Notes: generated by a model not told the origin, from the letters alone. Shown: positions 34,653 through 48,482, numbered from the stretch's first letter. The stretch: DNA of 64,000 bases from Seiridium cupressi (GCA_036674765.1 JARVKI010000064.1:124001-188000), one strand, 5' to 3'. Numbers and translations: made by a program.

Positions 34653-37425
34653 CTATGTCGCCATAACAATGTCGACATCCGCGCCATCCGCGATGCCTAA
34701 GCTACCTAGGCTGGGCGCAAGGCCGTCCATCTCTTGCAGGGTATATTCGACCAGATAGCTCTCATCTACCAGTTCCTCCATTCTCTTGTAGTGCCGCTCA
34801 GTATATACTTTTAGCGCATTCAACACCTCCTTCAGACTCTTTTGTCCACGAGCTCCTTTCACGGACAAGTTGGAAAGCTTCGATGCAGGATAGCTTCTGA
34901 CAAGGGTCCACAGGATTCGTTGCGCTACGTTCGCTGTCCTTGCATTTGTGTTCCAGTCTCGTAATCTCAGGAGAAGCAGGAATAATTGTTCGTCCGACAA
35001 GTTCGCGAGAACCTTGTCCACCGCTAATAAGCCCGTTAAGCTGCCTGCTTCCGGGGTTTTAGAGTTGATGACGTTTGTGAAAAGTGAAAGCAAGCGGCCA
35101 GGGTGGTTGAGCTGTAATGCCAGCACAATCGCTTGTCGGTAAGAGCCAGCGTGGATGTGGTTCTGGAGCTCCTGCTCCTGCTCGATCAACTTCAGCTGCT
35201 CCTGACTCGCAGCCACTTGGGTTTCCGAGGACGTGTCTTTCCAGAAGGTAACCGTAGAATCACCACTTCCTGATACAATCATATTGGTTCGTGGTTGCAC
35301 CGCTAGCGCCCAGACTCGATCCTCGTGGTTGTCCAGGGTGCATTCAGTCTCACCACTATTGGCATCCCAGACCTTTACAAGGCCGTCACCAGCTGCACTA
35401 GCAAAAAGCGTAGGCTTCTTCCCTCGGTCTTCGTTCGCCGGTATGTTTAGCCACACGACCTTGAGGACACTGTTTGTGTGACCCTCAAACGTCCGCAGGC
35501 ATGTATAGTCTGTCAGACTCCACAGCTTGACAGTCTTGTCACCACTTCCGGTAACGACCGCCCCCTTTCCGGAGACAGGACCTTGTTCACTCTGGATTAT
35601 AGGGGTGTTTGAGGGAGCGAAGCTGACGGACCATACACCTCGACGGTGGCCACGCAGAATACCTTGAACCTCACCCTCCTGCGTCGACCAGATCTTGACC
35701 GTCCGATCTTGAGATGCGGATGCGAACAGTTGCGACGATGGGTTTACATCGATAGCATTAATGTCCTTGTCGTGAGATTTGCGCGTGTAGGCAGCTCGCA
35801 GGCCTTTCTTTGAGCCTTGAGAATGGCGTGGGATTTCCCATTTCTTGATGGTCTGATCTTGCGATCCAGTAATCAAAAATGCTGGCGGATGGCTTAAAGG
35901 ATCAGCGAAAGCCTTTGAGCCTTCTGCTGGGCGCATTCGAGGAAATGCGACAGCGCCAATAGATTCGGCATGTCCGGAAAACACGGCGTAACATGTATAA
36001 GAGTTGTTTGCAGGGTCAATCCGCCACACACGTGCAGTATTGTCTTTGGCTCCTGTGGCAACCCAATGTCCTGACCAGTCTACATCGAGTGAAATGATGA
36101 TTTCCTCGTGGCCTTTCAAGAGAGCGATGTCCTGACCAAAATACTCTGACGAGACGAGGCTGCCAGTGCCTGGTTCCGTTACGGACACCAGTCTGATATC
36201 CTCCGAGTTTGTAGCTAGTGCCATCATCGAGGAATCGGCTAGAAGATACCGCAGGTCGATGATTTCGTCGTGTGTGCCTGATATCCGCCTGAAAGGCTCA
36301 GGTATCTGTGAGCTGGTCTCTTTCGAGGGAATATCAAATAGTGCCAGGGTGTGATCGACTTGGACACAGACAATGAATGGCAGCTCTGGTCTCGCGATAG
36401 CCCCCACAAATGCTTCGGGCTCAGGCTTTGCAGTCTGGTCTTTCGTAAGTTCCCGACCTGTGTTGGTGTCCCAATACCGGAGGCAACCGTTGGATCCAGC
36501 GGTATATGTGATGTTTCCATTTGCGGTAAAGCCCACAGCCTCAACCAACTCAAAGCTTGGCACGACTTTCCTGACCTTCCATGATCTCACGTCCCACCAG
36601 ATGATTGTCTTATCGCGACTGGCCGACACCAAAACATCTTGCTCAGGCGAGTATTCTAACCCTTGGACATCGGACACGTGTGACTCCAGGTTCGCAATGA
36701 CACTTCGCTTGTGCAAGTCCCATACGCGAACTTTGCCATCTTGACTTCCAGAAGCAAGGCGAAACCTGGCAGTCACCGACTGATCGTCTTCCGGCTCGTC
36801 TGCTGACGTCTTGGACTTCCTCCGCTTTTTCTTGTCATCTTTGCCGCCATTGATTTCGGGCCCTTTCTTCGAATTTGCCGCAACTTCAAAGAAATGCAAA
36901 GCAGATACGAGGACACTCGGTCCTCTGAATGAGTGAGTAACAAATCCGCCGGCAATGTCCCAGACCTTGATGCCACCATCGGTCCCGCCGGTCGCAAGGA
37001 GGGTACCCGTCCTATCGACCGCAAGAACTACAACAGGTGTGGCATGTGGTTTCAAGCTCCTCAAGAGCTGATGGCTGATCGGGCCGTTCGTTTCCGTAGA
37101 TTTGAGAGAGTAGATCCGCATCGACAAGGATCGTGAGCACACAATGAGGTGTGACCCGGATGGTGTTACTAAACATGGTCAGCTCGAGGAAGAGTTAGGT
37201 TTACTTTGTTTGCTGCCTACATGTTAGAGTCGAGATCTGCTCTCCGTCACCTTCCACCTTGCCCAGATGCTTCCCGGTTTTCAGGTCGGTGAAAACGACA
37301 TCCTCACCCAACGTTGTCGCAAGAACGCGAGCGCCATTGTCGAGGCCAATGGCACCACCGGTGAAAATAGGCCTTATGACCTCTGTCGCTTCAAACGTGG
37401 TCTTGAAAGGCGATTTCCCGGCCAT
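34653..37425 (-). CDS. UTP13: U3 snoRNP WD40 protein UTP13 (SSU processome)
   Basis: Two exons (37425-37221 and 37168-34653) give 906 residues. WD40 repeats run from about residue 60 to 660, with repeated GH...WD units such as GTDGGIKVWDI, GSQDGKVRVWDL, ASRDKTIIWWDV, GAKDNTARVWRI, GSGDKTVKLWSL and GSGDSTVTFWKD. An acidic/basic insert (DDKKKRRKSKT) lies in the first propeller. The last 170 residues are the helical Utp13 domain, with NHPGRLLSLFTNVI and LLLLRLRDWNTNARTA. UTP13 belongs to the UTP-B subcomplex and acts in the nucleolus on 18S rRNA maturation. The gene is divergent from the membrane-protein gene. Confidence 0.94.
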
Positions 37426-37734
37426 AGTGAGCAGTGTAAATGAAAGTCCTACTCGGGCGACCTTTGCTTGGACTCTCCCACTTTGAAGCTACCGAAATAC
37501 TGAAGCGGGATGCGACTCCCAAATTTTTTGCTTATCTTATCGGCCTGCAGCAGTGCGCCTGGAATCCCTGTCCGGCGCTATGCTGGTGGGGCGGGCTCTT
37601 GCCTTAGTTCGCTCAGCTAGCGCCTCACCAGCTGCTTCCCATCACGCTCATATCCAAGGCACAGCATCGGTATGCTCTCGCACCAAGCCTGCTCATATCT
37701 TGATGCCATCTGTTCATTCACTGCTTAGGACTCC
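37426..37734. promoter_or_regulatory. divergent promoter, UTP13 and membrane protein
   Basis: 309 bases between the two divergent ATGs. I see no specific operator. An alternative upstream ATG at 37571 for the rightward gene lies inside this stretch but does not lead into the coding chain. Confidence 0.45.
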
Positions 37735-39629
37735 ATGCTCTCTTGGGTTAGCAAGCTGTCATATACAGACCCTGATGTGAGCAATTGAAGACTGCGTTCT
37801 AAAATGGGGAGGCTCGGGCCCTTGACCTCGCAGGCATTGGTGCGTCCGTCGTCCATCTCGTCAGCTAATACGTTCCATTAACATTCAAATCAAGGGCCGC
37901 TCTCCGTACGATGACGTCGTTACGGGAACAGGCCAGGATGATCCGCATGAGCCCCAACGGCAATATGATGAGAAGGGCCGCATCATAAACCCAGACACCA
38001 AGCAGAGAATCAAGAATGTCATTCGCGCCCACAACGAGGTCATGCTTGTGATTGGCGTAGCAGAGCCTGAGAACTCGGGCGAGCCGCCAGAGGTCGCCAT
38101 GGCTCGGGACCATCAGGCCTACGAGAGTGAGACGGGCAGGACTCTCATCAACATTGGCCGCTCGCTCCATCCGCTTGGCACATGGGGAATTCAAGGCGTG
38201 CGACAAAGACTCGTGGTATGCATATCACATTATAGATGACCAGACTCGTATCCCTAACAAACATCCAGCTATATCAGCCTTACTCAAATGTAGCATTCTT
38301 ACACTTGATGCAGTACGAACGCGAACACCATTCCCTCACCCAACTGATGTTTACGGGGTTGCCATCGTTTGCGATTATGCGTAGCATAGAGTGGGCGCGG
38401 TCATCAGTTGACTGGGTACTGGAAAAGTCATGGTATGTACAAGCCATAACCAGTGAATGAGACGCTATCTGACATACTCCAGGTTGAAACTCGGTCTCGG
38501 GTGGTGCCAGTTCCATCTACAATTGTTCTTGACTATGCAGAGATTAGGTCTTATACCAAGTTCGAAGTGGTTTCCAGGAATCAAATTCTTTATCCCTTTC
38601 ACGGACACTTCGCCTTTTCCCGCTCCGCCACCAATTGACATTGTCAGTGCCGCTTCTATTGCCGGCTGGATCAATCGTCTTGCTCTGAACGTGGCTCCAT
38701 ATGCCGCCTTCTGGCTCTCCGGACGCCTTTTGAACTTTATTTACATAGGCATCTGGCCTCATATTCACTCACGACTGCCAAAGCCTGCGAGAAGCGAATT
38801 CTTCGCGCTGCGGCAGTTACCAATTGAGAGCAGACCTACTCAGCCCGACGACGAATGGCAGACTGTACCTGAGTCTCCCACCCTAGGCGCTGCCGACAGG
38901 GAGATACGGCATGGGCGGTCCTCAGAACAGGACGTGCCTACTCTGCAAGCCCTGGAAGGTCAGTCCGCAGGCGTCGAGAACGCAATACCAATCGGCGCGA
39001 TTCGGAGACAGAGCACATTCTCCAGTCGAGGCGGCGATCCAGACTACGGCACGGACGAAGAGGACGCCGAGATGGTCAACCCGACCCTCATCAGCTTCGA
39101 TGTTGACACAAGCGAGTCTAATGAACAGCCGGCAGGTGTCTGGTCCGCCGAACTCCGTCCCAGCTTTGGAGCGGATGGCCGGCCGCCACCAATGGACCAG
39201 CCCGTCTACATGGTCAACGCCCTCACTAGTCTACCGGCTGCACTGGCAGCGGATAATCTGGCCTATTTCGTCACGTACGTTGTCTGTGCACCATTCGATG
39301 CCGCCGCCCTCCGAGCCGCCGCCCGCGCTTTCGCTCGGAAGAGAGGCATCTCGACCGCCGATATGTACCAAATCAGCCTGATGGATGGTCTTAGCTGGCG
39401 AAATGTTGGTCACATCCTCGGACTTGAGGTCGTGAGGCTACTCGTTTCGGGAGAGCTCTGGGCGAGTATGAGCCTCATATCACAATGGCTCCACCTTACT
39501 GAAGATGAGTGGAAGGAGTTCCATAAGGAGGAACAAGAGGAGAGGGAGAGGGAGAGACGGCAACAGGCTGCGAGAGACACCGTCGCACGTTTGGAAGCGG
39601 TTGTCGAAGAAGCTGACGCCGAGTCTTAG
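37735..39629 (+). CDS. fungal membrane protein of unknown function
   Basis: Four exons (37735-37776, 37895-38215, 38269-38432, 38483-39629) give 557 residues in phase. Exon 1 has only 14 codons (MLSWVSKLSYTDPD) and is the least certain part. Exon 2 has a hydrophilic segment with KGRIINPDTKQRIKN. Exon 3 and the start of exon 4 have moderately hydrophobic segments (AFLHLMQYER, LNVAPYAAFWLSGRLLNFIYIG), probably one or two membrane-associated helices. Later there is an acidic disordered stretch (TDEEDAEM), a conserved-looking AALAADNLAYFVTYVV segment, and a C-terminal charged coiled coil of Glu/Arg. The pattern matches a conserved ascomycete protein with no known function. I do not assign one. 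Confidence 0.75.
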
Positions 39630-40209
39630 CAGATGCCTTGGTTAGGGTATAATGATAGCTTAGGTCGTGACCGTCAGCTGACCTGGAATGAACCCCATCG
39701 ACTAGACAGTCCGATGTATGTAGCTTGAATTGCGCAAAAGTTGCTTGTAAAATATGTCAACCTACTCTCAAATATCCACGGCCATGTCACTCCTAGCAGA
39801 CATTCAAGACATCACTCCTTTCATTAATGATTTAAATTATATCAATACTTGCATGACAGTGCCCGAGCTGTTCATTGATCTAACATTTATCTTCAGATGG
39901 ACATATGTTCCATGAATATATGTATCCAGGCACTAGCCCGAGCCATAAGTAAAGGATTCCCTTCTAGACACATTAAATTCGTGATCCCTCGTGGGTATAT
40001 ACACCTCCCTGCATCCTCTACAAAAGTCCCGGCTTCTCCCGATGGAAGCTGTGTGAAACCTGGTGTCATTCCCGTTGGGCAAAACTTTTGGGCACCCTTG
40101 AACGCCTGATTCCTAACCTGGAACCGTTCGATGGTCATGCCCCGCCAATACATGGAAATAGAGTAGCCGTCATAATAAACTCCCCCAATGCCCTAGCCCA
40201 TAACACAGA
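39630..40209. other. convergent intergenic stretch
   Basis: 580 bases between two convergent genes, holding both 3' ends. Nothing else seen. Confidence 0.6.
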
Positions 40210-43200
40210 TCAAGAAACAAAAACATCTCCAGATCCAGACACGCTGTCGACTAACAGATTCATGAAACTATCGCTCCCTTCTGGAATAATAGCGGGGATA
40301 GCATTCCCGGTGTTTGTAGGGGGGATGTGGTTCTTCTTCCCGACTTCCGCAGGGAACTGCAACCACTGATCGAAATCGATATTCGTTCCTGTCAAAGCAT
40401 TCCAGTCGAATTCATCCTGCTGGTGATTATTAAAGTCAAGATCCAGGTCCATTGGCGCATGTGCCCCCGCATCGCTCGACTCGCTCGCGCTGGGCGTAAG
40501 ACCGTCCTTGTCGGTTTGCGGCGGCGAGTTGCCGGCAGCAAGATCCGCTGGTGGGACGTACGTGGCACTGTTACTCCCGAGTCTATCAGCCTCAGGCTGC
40601 GTCATATACGGTGCGTTCTCGGGCGGTGGAGTGGCCATCTTTTCGGATGTGGGCACCGATGACGAGAATAGCTGACCGGCCTTCTCCAGCTCAGCACTCA
40701 TCTGGGCGCTGTGTGAGGCTTGGATATCAATAGCCGCCTTGCGCAGTGCAGCATCCAGGAAAGCGACGGCATAATCCGCGGCTGCATAAATGTCGCGCAA
40801 CTTTTCCATGACCTTCATACACTGTCGGAACCCACGCACAGCCTTGTCACGGGGATGTGGCAACGGGTTCTTCATCTCGAGCAGATGGATAATCATGGCC
40901 GGGAGAATGACGGTGACGCCGGTCGTCGGCAAGAATTTCTCCAGCCTGAGTTGGTGCATTTCAGCAGCCATGCGAGTGATTTGAGACGCAGCATCCCGGA
41001 CCTTCATCCGCGACATCTCTTGAGCCTGGCGAGATGGTGTCGGGGCATGCAGAGGGGAAGCATGGAGAAACTGCGGCCGATGGAGTGCCGAAATGGTAGT
41101 ATAATACACCATGTGGAGCAAGTTGCGCTGGACGGCGATCGTCTTGTAGCCATCTTTGACATCCATGGGCGTCAAGGCGCGATATTGGCAGCAAGCTGGC
41201 AGTTGCTCAGCCCAGGCCATGAGAGACAAGTCACACTCTGTAACAGTCTCAATGTTATCGAGCTGCTTCTTGGGATGAAGCATCATGGTGCTGTTGGTGG
41301 TGTTTTCGGCTCGCTCGGAATCCCTCACGAGAACAGAGTATTGTGCTTTGAGCATTTGACTAATGCACAAACACAGCTTCGCCTTGGCAACGCACATGGA
41401 TGCGAGCTGCTGTTGCATGAGCACATCGCGGACCAAAGTGCAGTCATGATTGACCACTTGGACGTCATCTGCAAGAGGACCGATTTCGAAATCCCCTTCC
41501 TCCAGCATTGGCACATCATAATCTTCATCCTTTATCCTCGTCGGTCTCCGCATGCCCAAGGCGATTAAACGGTCACGCATAAAGCATGACCACCATATCC
41601 TCTTCCACAGCTTCTGCTTCCTTGGCGACATGCTGGTGTTGGCAGGGTTGCGGTGCAGCCCAATGGTGTGGGCCAACGAAATAGCAACACCCATCCAATG
41701 CCATGTGTCTTTCTGATCATCTGGTGTTTCGTACCAATATGTCATGAGTAGTAGCGATTGGACGAGGATGAGGCGGTCGCTTTCGTAGTCGAAGTCGTAC
41801 AAGAGCTACCACTGTCAGCATGTGTCTTAACACTATGGAGACGATCCACCTACCCTTGTCTTCTGGAAGTAGGCCTTGCGGGCTGCTTTCCTACTTGCAT
41901 ACCCTGCCTCCTTCAGATATTTGACGTCTACGTAGGCAGTGCCAGCAAACATGACAGCATGGTAAAGAAACAAGCTGATCTGCCCGCATAGGCCATCCGC
42001 CGAGTTGATGGCGCTCAGGAAGTCATGCAATTCCAGCAGCGGCATATACGGATGGACATACTCGACGTAGGCTCGTAGTAGAGCATTCTGCAAGGGAAGA
42101 CTAGGTAACGTAAGTGCCCCCTTCACGTGCAAATAGCTCACATCCTCAGCGGCTATCTTGGCTGGCAAGGGCCGAATGAAAGCAGGGAGCTGGGACGACG
42201 CATCGGGCTCTTCGAGCGAGCTCAAGAACTGAGCAGTCTTGGCTTCACTGAAGGCAGCACTGTTCTGAGTAGAGGCGGTCAGGTTGGGCCATATGCTTGG
42301 ATATCTGGACCCATTGCTGCCAGACTGCAATTGGCTCAGCAACAATGGATCTGGGCGCAAGCTGGCGGACTGCTGATCTGTAGCACATGCAAATCTCGTG
42401 GTCAGTATGATTTCATCGACGTGACGGTTTAATTTTTTTGGACGGCTTAACAGAAGCTGGCACTGACATGTGAAAGTGCGTGGGGCGCTAGGGCGGTCGG
42501 ACTTACAGATGAGGTGCGGAACGTGACCCTCCAAGGCGGCATCTAAAAGATTAGGCTGGCTGGCTTGGTGACCAACCACATTCGTCGCGTCATCGCCGTT
42601 GGTGGTAGCAATGGAAACTTCGCTCTGGCGGCGCAATTCCGTTGCAGGGCTGATGTTGACGGGGTTGCTGGCAATGTGAGGTTTGAGTGCCTCGGCTTTC
42701 TGGTGGGCGTGGCTTTGACCTGCTGAGCTGGGGTCGAAGACATTCTTCCTGCAAGCAATCCAACAAGGTTAGACTAGAAGCCCAAAGAGTTGGAGAATTT
42801 GGAGCTGCATTGGATGGAGCGTGCGTATCATCCAAGAGTTGACGCAAGGTGAAACACAGAATGAGATCTGAATTGTGCTATGCAGCTTGCATAGGAATTG
42901 GGAATCGACGGCAGACGTTCTGATGGCTGTTACTCACTTTCGCCGGCGGCTTTCCTGCACGACGCACTCGACATTATCCCATCTGCAGTTGCCGCACGGA
43001 GCGCCTTCTACCACGTCGCAGCGCACTTTGCGTGCTCGACACGACACACAGGCACGTGCCGCCCGTCGTTTGGTGATCTTTAGTGCTCCATTAGGATCTG
43101 ACTCGGATGCTGTTCGTTTCTTCCCTGATGGCGAGTTGGCCTTTTCCTCGGGCGTCGGTAGTTTCGTGGTGTTCTCCTTGGCCGCCGAGTCCACATGTTG

Positions 43201-43239
43201 CGGCTCGGGCGAGCGGACCTCTGCACTGTCTTGCGCCAT
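40210..43239 (-). CDS. Zn2Cys6 regulator of the CTF1/FarA type
   Basis: Four exons (43239-42938, 42748-42507, 42377-41854, 41805-40210) give 887 residues. The start is the ATG at 43239; codons before it in frame open only at TTG. The binuclear cluster reads RAARACVSCRARKVRCDV then APCGNCRWDNVECV, closely matching cutinase transcription factor 1 and FarA/FarB. The middle is the fungal regulatory domain, with YVEYVHPYMPLLELHDF, TYWYETPDDQKDTWHWMG and KRIWWSCFMRDRLIALGMRRP. The tail is acidic with Asp-rich clusters. These nuclear factors activate fatty-acid catabolism and cutinase genes when long-chain fatty acids or cutin monomers are present. A CTF1 versus FarB assignment needs a tree, so I give no symbol. 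Length is close to known CTF1 proteins. Confidence 0.92.
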
Positions 43240-45449
43240 CGTGTAAGTAGAGCCAACAGGGTTGTCGGGCACCTGGATCTGCAAGATAGCGGCGAACAGG
43301 AATGCAAATGCCTTGAATTGCCCAAGGAGCTCTGCTTTCCTCTTGATTCGTCGAAATGTGGTCCTGGCAAGGTCGAAGGCCGATAGAGAGCACTTCAGGC
43401 GTGTTCCTTCACGCTATAAGTGAGTTGCACCCGATCAAGGATGTCAGCGGCGAGAGCTCGACCGCTGAAGCTGGAAACTTTCTGCCGTAGTCTATGACTG
43501 TCGAACTTTCGCACATACACATCGGAGTCTTGAATGGGGAGCATTGATTCCAGGTTTGTCGAATACGGTGCTGTAAACTTTCTGGGGAAGAAAACGAGAC
43601 GGACCTCGCGGGAGCGGACGGGTGGGGGGCCAGGGACTAATATATTTCATGGAGATCTTCCACGCGATCAGATCGTGTAGAATAGTCTGGCAGGGGGGTG
43701 GGCACGCTGCTGTACAAGGTACCTGACAGGCGGACGCAAGGTGGGCGTTTGGGTCTCCTAGTCGTAATGTAATACTACGAAACTGGAATGCGTGTCTCCA
43801 TAACTCGCCCATCTCGTGCCCACATGGCTATCTTGGCAGCCCCAGGAAAAACAGTTATCAGACAGGGGGAAAGCAGCGCAGGATCCGTGTTTCCGATTCT
43901 TTTCTTCTCACATGCTCTCCCCTCAAAGGCAAGCCGATAGAAGCCACCTTCCAGCGCTGACAACTGACGGTCAGAGAGGGCGAATAGCATGCGGTAGAGA
44001 CAGTCAACTTTTAGGTAATCGTAGGTCATCCAGCTTGACTGAACAGCCCTGGCGGCGGATTCTGTACCTCTTCTCGGGTTGTGCTGCCGCACCCCAGGAA
44101 AGGTTCAGACGGCTCCGCCTCCAACTGACAACGAGCCCCTCCACAATAGAGAATTGTGGAGTAGCCAATCACTGCTGAGGTCTAACACATCGGTGATGCT
44201 CCAAAAGATGTAACTCGTGAGCCATGCCTCGACGAGGCTAGAGCCGCCATACTCGACGAGTCAGCAGGCGACCTTTGGCTACGGCATTAGCGCATACTAG
44301 CGGCATTGTTGAAATCCTCGAGTGTTCGAGGCCTCGACACAAGATGCTGTCAAGACCGGGTAATGCATTAAGGGTACGTTCCGAGGCTTGCCGTCGTTGG
44401 TGTATTGTCGTACTTGGAGATATCAAGGAGATCGTTACTAGCGCTTGCAGCTCGTCGTAAAGCCCGACGGGGATTTTGTGTCTACTCAGTGGAGTTATGT
44501 GCCGAGGCATGTACCTAGACAATTTTGGCAGATCTCAAGGTGAGAAATCGAAGGCCAGGGCTGAAGCCCAAGACGAGCATGCATTAGAAAAAGCTATCGT
44601 CGCTTTTGGGGCTTCCCCCGGTCCACTTAAAGCCCTGCGCAGGTGGTGATAGGAAAGCACAAAGTCGTCCGCAAATCCGAGACTGTTCCTCAAACAGCGA
44701 GACGCGAGGCTGGCGCTGGATCCTGGTCCATGCACGGCGAAAATCGGGTCACGCACAGCAGGAATTGCGGTAGGAGTCCATCGTGAAATGCGCCCAAGTG
44801 GATCTCGATCCTATGAGGTGTCGAAGATTTGAAATGACGATGCAAGTTCACAAACGCTCGAGGGTCGCCTACGGGGCAAACCGGCCAGTCTCGCAGCGCT
44901 CAAGGAGTATTTGTTGGTGCACTGGATTAATGATTAGCCTCGTGGGCGTAGAATGTGCCGAGCGTGGGCACAGCTGGCGTGCAGATGAAAGTTGTGAGCA
45001 GCGCCTGGGGTGGGAAAGACGTCGTCGGATTCGTCGGCGCACAGAGCAGCGTGAAACAATGGAGCGCGAGACTCGATGCTCGGCAATAGATGAAATCGCG
45101 AATTGGGGTGCGGAATCTAGACCGTTATCGAGGCGATCAGCCGCTGTGTGCAGACCAGGAAACGTGCCTGGTCCAGTGTCCACCGCTGCTCTGTACTCGA
45201 GCAGACCCTCACCATTACGTCGTCACGAGTTCTCCCGAGGCGCTATGTGAAATCATTCCCCTTTTCCCTCCCCCACACCAGTTTGGAGAATGCCCCTCCC
45301 CCTCATTCTCCCAAGAAATACGTACCAGCCCGATCCCATGGGGCTCCCACATTTGAGCTGGTGGACAGCTTGGCGCTCTTCAGGGTTCATCTTGGGAGAA
45401 AGCCATTAATTTAAACTAGTAACGGCCAGTCTCTTTTGCGCTTGGTCGC

Positions 45450-45462
45450 TTTTTTTTTTTTT
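45450..45462 (+). repeat. poly-T tract
   Basis: Thirteen consecutive T in gene-free DNA. No pol III gene is recognisable just upstream. Confidence 0.8.
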
Positions 45463-48398
45463 ATTTCTGGTCGGATCGTGTTCACCGTTGCGGTGAGCGG
45501 TGAAACCTCCCACGGATTAGATCCGCTGTCCTCTGCCCACTATCAAGGCCACAAGATCCCACACGTCTCTCTTCAATCACGTCTCCCGGCAAAGCTGCCG
45601 GAGCAGGATCGGCCTCCGACCACAGGAAGGTGACATCACCCGCGATCAGTGGAACGGCCCCCGCCCGTCTACGGATGTGTGTCGGCTGCCTCACCTCTCC
45701 TTGGGGTACGCTATAATCAAAGACACGGACATGATCACCCCGCAAGCATACTAACTGTGCCAGGGGTGAACGACCATGCATGAAGCTGCGGCCAAAAGAA
45801 GCCAGGGCTCCCTACCGTCTATCATGCAGGCTTGAGCCTTTGATCGTCAGCCAACCAGGTCTCCTATACTGGAGTACCACGACAGATGCTCAACGCTACC
45901 TAACGAGAATGGCAAGGGTATATGAACGTGCTTCCGTACTTTTCCGAAACTACTTACGAGATAAGTCCTCCAAAACTAAACATTACGAGTCGGAGTTGGG
46001 ATTCAAAGAAACGAAAACGCTACGGCCTAACCTGAAACTATTGAACCTGCAGCACGCCCACATCCCTGCGTAGATTCGTAGCAGTCACTGATATCGTCCG
46101 GGTGATGGAAATGGGATTATTGCTGCCAGAGCAGTATCACGTGCTCATCTCAGTTAGCCCGGGTCGAATTTCTAGCGAGGTCAGATTTGATATCGTGGTT
46201 CTAAAACCTTCCTGATTATGCGCTGTTCGAGTTTGCCTTTGGTCAAACGATTATGTTCCTCGTTTCCAGTAGGATGGTGTCTGTTTTGTTGACGGAAGGC
46301 TCGCTAATAGCCTCCCAGGGTCGCTGAACAGACTGCCCAATGACCGGGCTGTTTCATCGGTGTACTTGGTACATGTAGTCAGAGAATAGTATCGGCTTCT
46401 AACTATTAACGCTATGGCGCGTAGGAAGCCGTCGGCACTGCGACACGTATTGCGAGTCGATAAGCTTCGAGGATTCTACTTGGTGATCTCCTTACTCTCT
46501 TTCTTCTTCTTTGACTGGGGGCTTCCCTCAAAGATATCGCCGCAATCAGTCAAGTCCTTCATGCTGTATTTCTCTTTCTGTTGGAGCTTGCCGGTATGAT
46601 ATTGTCACCACTTGTCTACTCATATTCTATCCCTGTGCTTCTTTTGCTTCGCTGTATCACTGTGCGGCACGCTTAGCTACTCGGTTCCCTCAGGGCCCTT
46701 GGTAATTAGCACAGGACCAACCGAAGCGTACTTTCTAGTAAGCCTTGATAAACCATATGTAGTAAACCGTCTGATCCGCTCAATTCTCATGCCGTGTGCC
46801 CTGGGCAGCCACTACAGAGAAGACTACTTAGCATTACATACATGCACTCGAGCTTCAGGTGGTCAAAGTTAGTTTATCTTCCCTACAGATTTAAGCAAAA
46901 GAATGATCAGGTGGATTGATTGAAGATGTCCCTCCTTTCATATTAGCCTATTACGTTGTTTTAGGCGCCGCTAACGTTATCACCCATGATATTCACTTCG
47001 ACAGACCCCCAACTGTTTCTCTACAGCCAACACTAGAAAACTACGTAGGCTCTGCTTAAAAATAGGGTCAATTTTGATACTAGAGTGAACGATACTAGAG
47101 CTCCTGGCGGGCTGCTTCACGACAAGAGAGACAAGAACGTTGCACAGGATGCTACTTGATGCGAAAGTTGGTGTGAATACACAGGATGGGTGTTATCAAT
47201 CTGGAGTGATTCAACGTCATAATAGACTAGCTATGTCTAAAGAGATTTGCTTGTGATATACTTGCAGGCCTCTCTCGATGGTCTATACTATGCCAAAAAA
47301 GAGTGTAAAGGCAAGTACGAGGATTGCCACCCAGAATGTATACCATTGAACTCCATTGCGCCTGAGCCACCACTACTATGTGGTTGTTTGCGGTTTCGCA
47401 CCGTCTAGAGTCTGCTTAAATATGACGGGTCGGTCGTGCCGTACGGAGAATCTTTCGAAACGGCGATCCCTGGAGCGAAGTCTCCCTCGTTGGGCAACCA
47501 TAGGGTCCAATACAAATTGATTTTTCTTGAATGCAATGCCTACCCACGCAGACCGCTCATTCTGAGGGAATAATAGAGCGGGCGTGCAAAGCGTTTCATC
47601 AAGCATATCCCTTGGGAGAACGTGCGTTTTTTATCCTGGGTAGCAACTGTCAGTCGAGATTGAAAGGAACTTCGAAAGCAGCTCACTTCAGTTGTGCTTT
47701 TAGTAACCAAGCGTGATGGTAGATGAATACCGACTTGTCGTCTTCAGCCATTCGTAGATATGCAAGGTTGCTGGTTCAGATAATATTGATACCACCTATT
47801 ACGGCCCAAGTCCTGGGCCATGCCGTTACAGCGAATTCGAATAACACTCCGGGATCCGCACTGGTTGATCGGACACCAACTTCAACAGTTCGAGAGGCAT
47901 CATCGCAGACGTCTTTCGCCCTTCTACCACCAGACTAGGTGATTATGGGCATGGCTTCCATCAGTCATCCCATGAAGTCAGTGTATGTGTGCGGGGCGGC
48001 TCTGGTGAGTTGTGTAATGATTCTGGGTGTTTAGATCCATACCTGTACGAACCGGCGACGAGAGCCGGGAACGTGGTAGTTACATCGGGTGCCACTCTAA
48101 GTATGCGCCGTGATAATGTATGCCTATTTACGTGGACGTGTAATGGATCTTTGAAACGTGTTACAACAAGAAGTTGATTTTTGGAGATATGGTTACATGA
48201 AAAAAACAAAAAAAAAAAACAATGATATCATTTACCAAGGCACACTTTCTCAGGTTGAGTATTCCTTTGACTTACGGAGCACCTAATGTTGTTTGTGTTA
48301 TAGTGATAGGGCTCTGGAGATGGATTACTTTCCATTGATACTCCTTATTGGTGCAGCATAAATGGCTTGTGTGACTCTTTCTTGAACAGGAAGTCGGT

Positions 48399-48482
48399 AC
48401 ATACGACCATTTCCTTTAGAGAATCACCTTCCCATCCGCTCTGTCCACTGCCTAATGGAGATCGTTGGATAAGTTAGATGAA
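48399..48482 (+). pseudogene. decayed 5S rRNA-like segment
   Basis: The first 12 bases, ACATACGACCAT, equal the conserved 5' end of fungal 5S rRNA as I remember it. GAGAA at 48421-25 and TTCCCATCCGCTC at 48429-41 fall at the expected spacing, the latter with one mismatch and a single-base gap before it. Downstream only weak similarity remains and the usual 3' end and terminator T-run are missing. Dispersed 5S genes and pseudogenes are normal in Pezizomycotina. The match is from memory, so an alignment is needed. Confidence 0.45.

Noticed and set aside
44783..45250. 155-codon Arg-rich plus frame
   Set aside because: Composition typical of GC-rich non-coding DNA, no exon partners or motif, antisense frame of similar length.
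46414..46872. Hydrophobic frames that might be exons of a membrane protein
   Set aside because: Two overlapping frames without consensus splice sites joining them and without family motifs.
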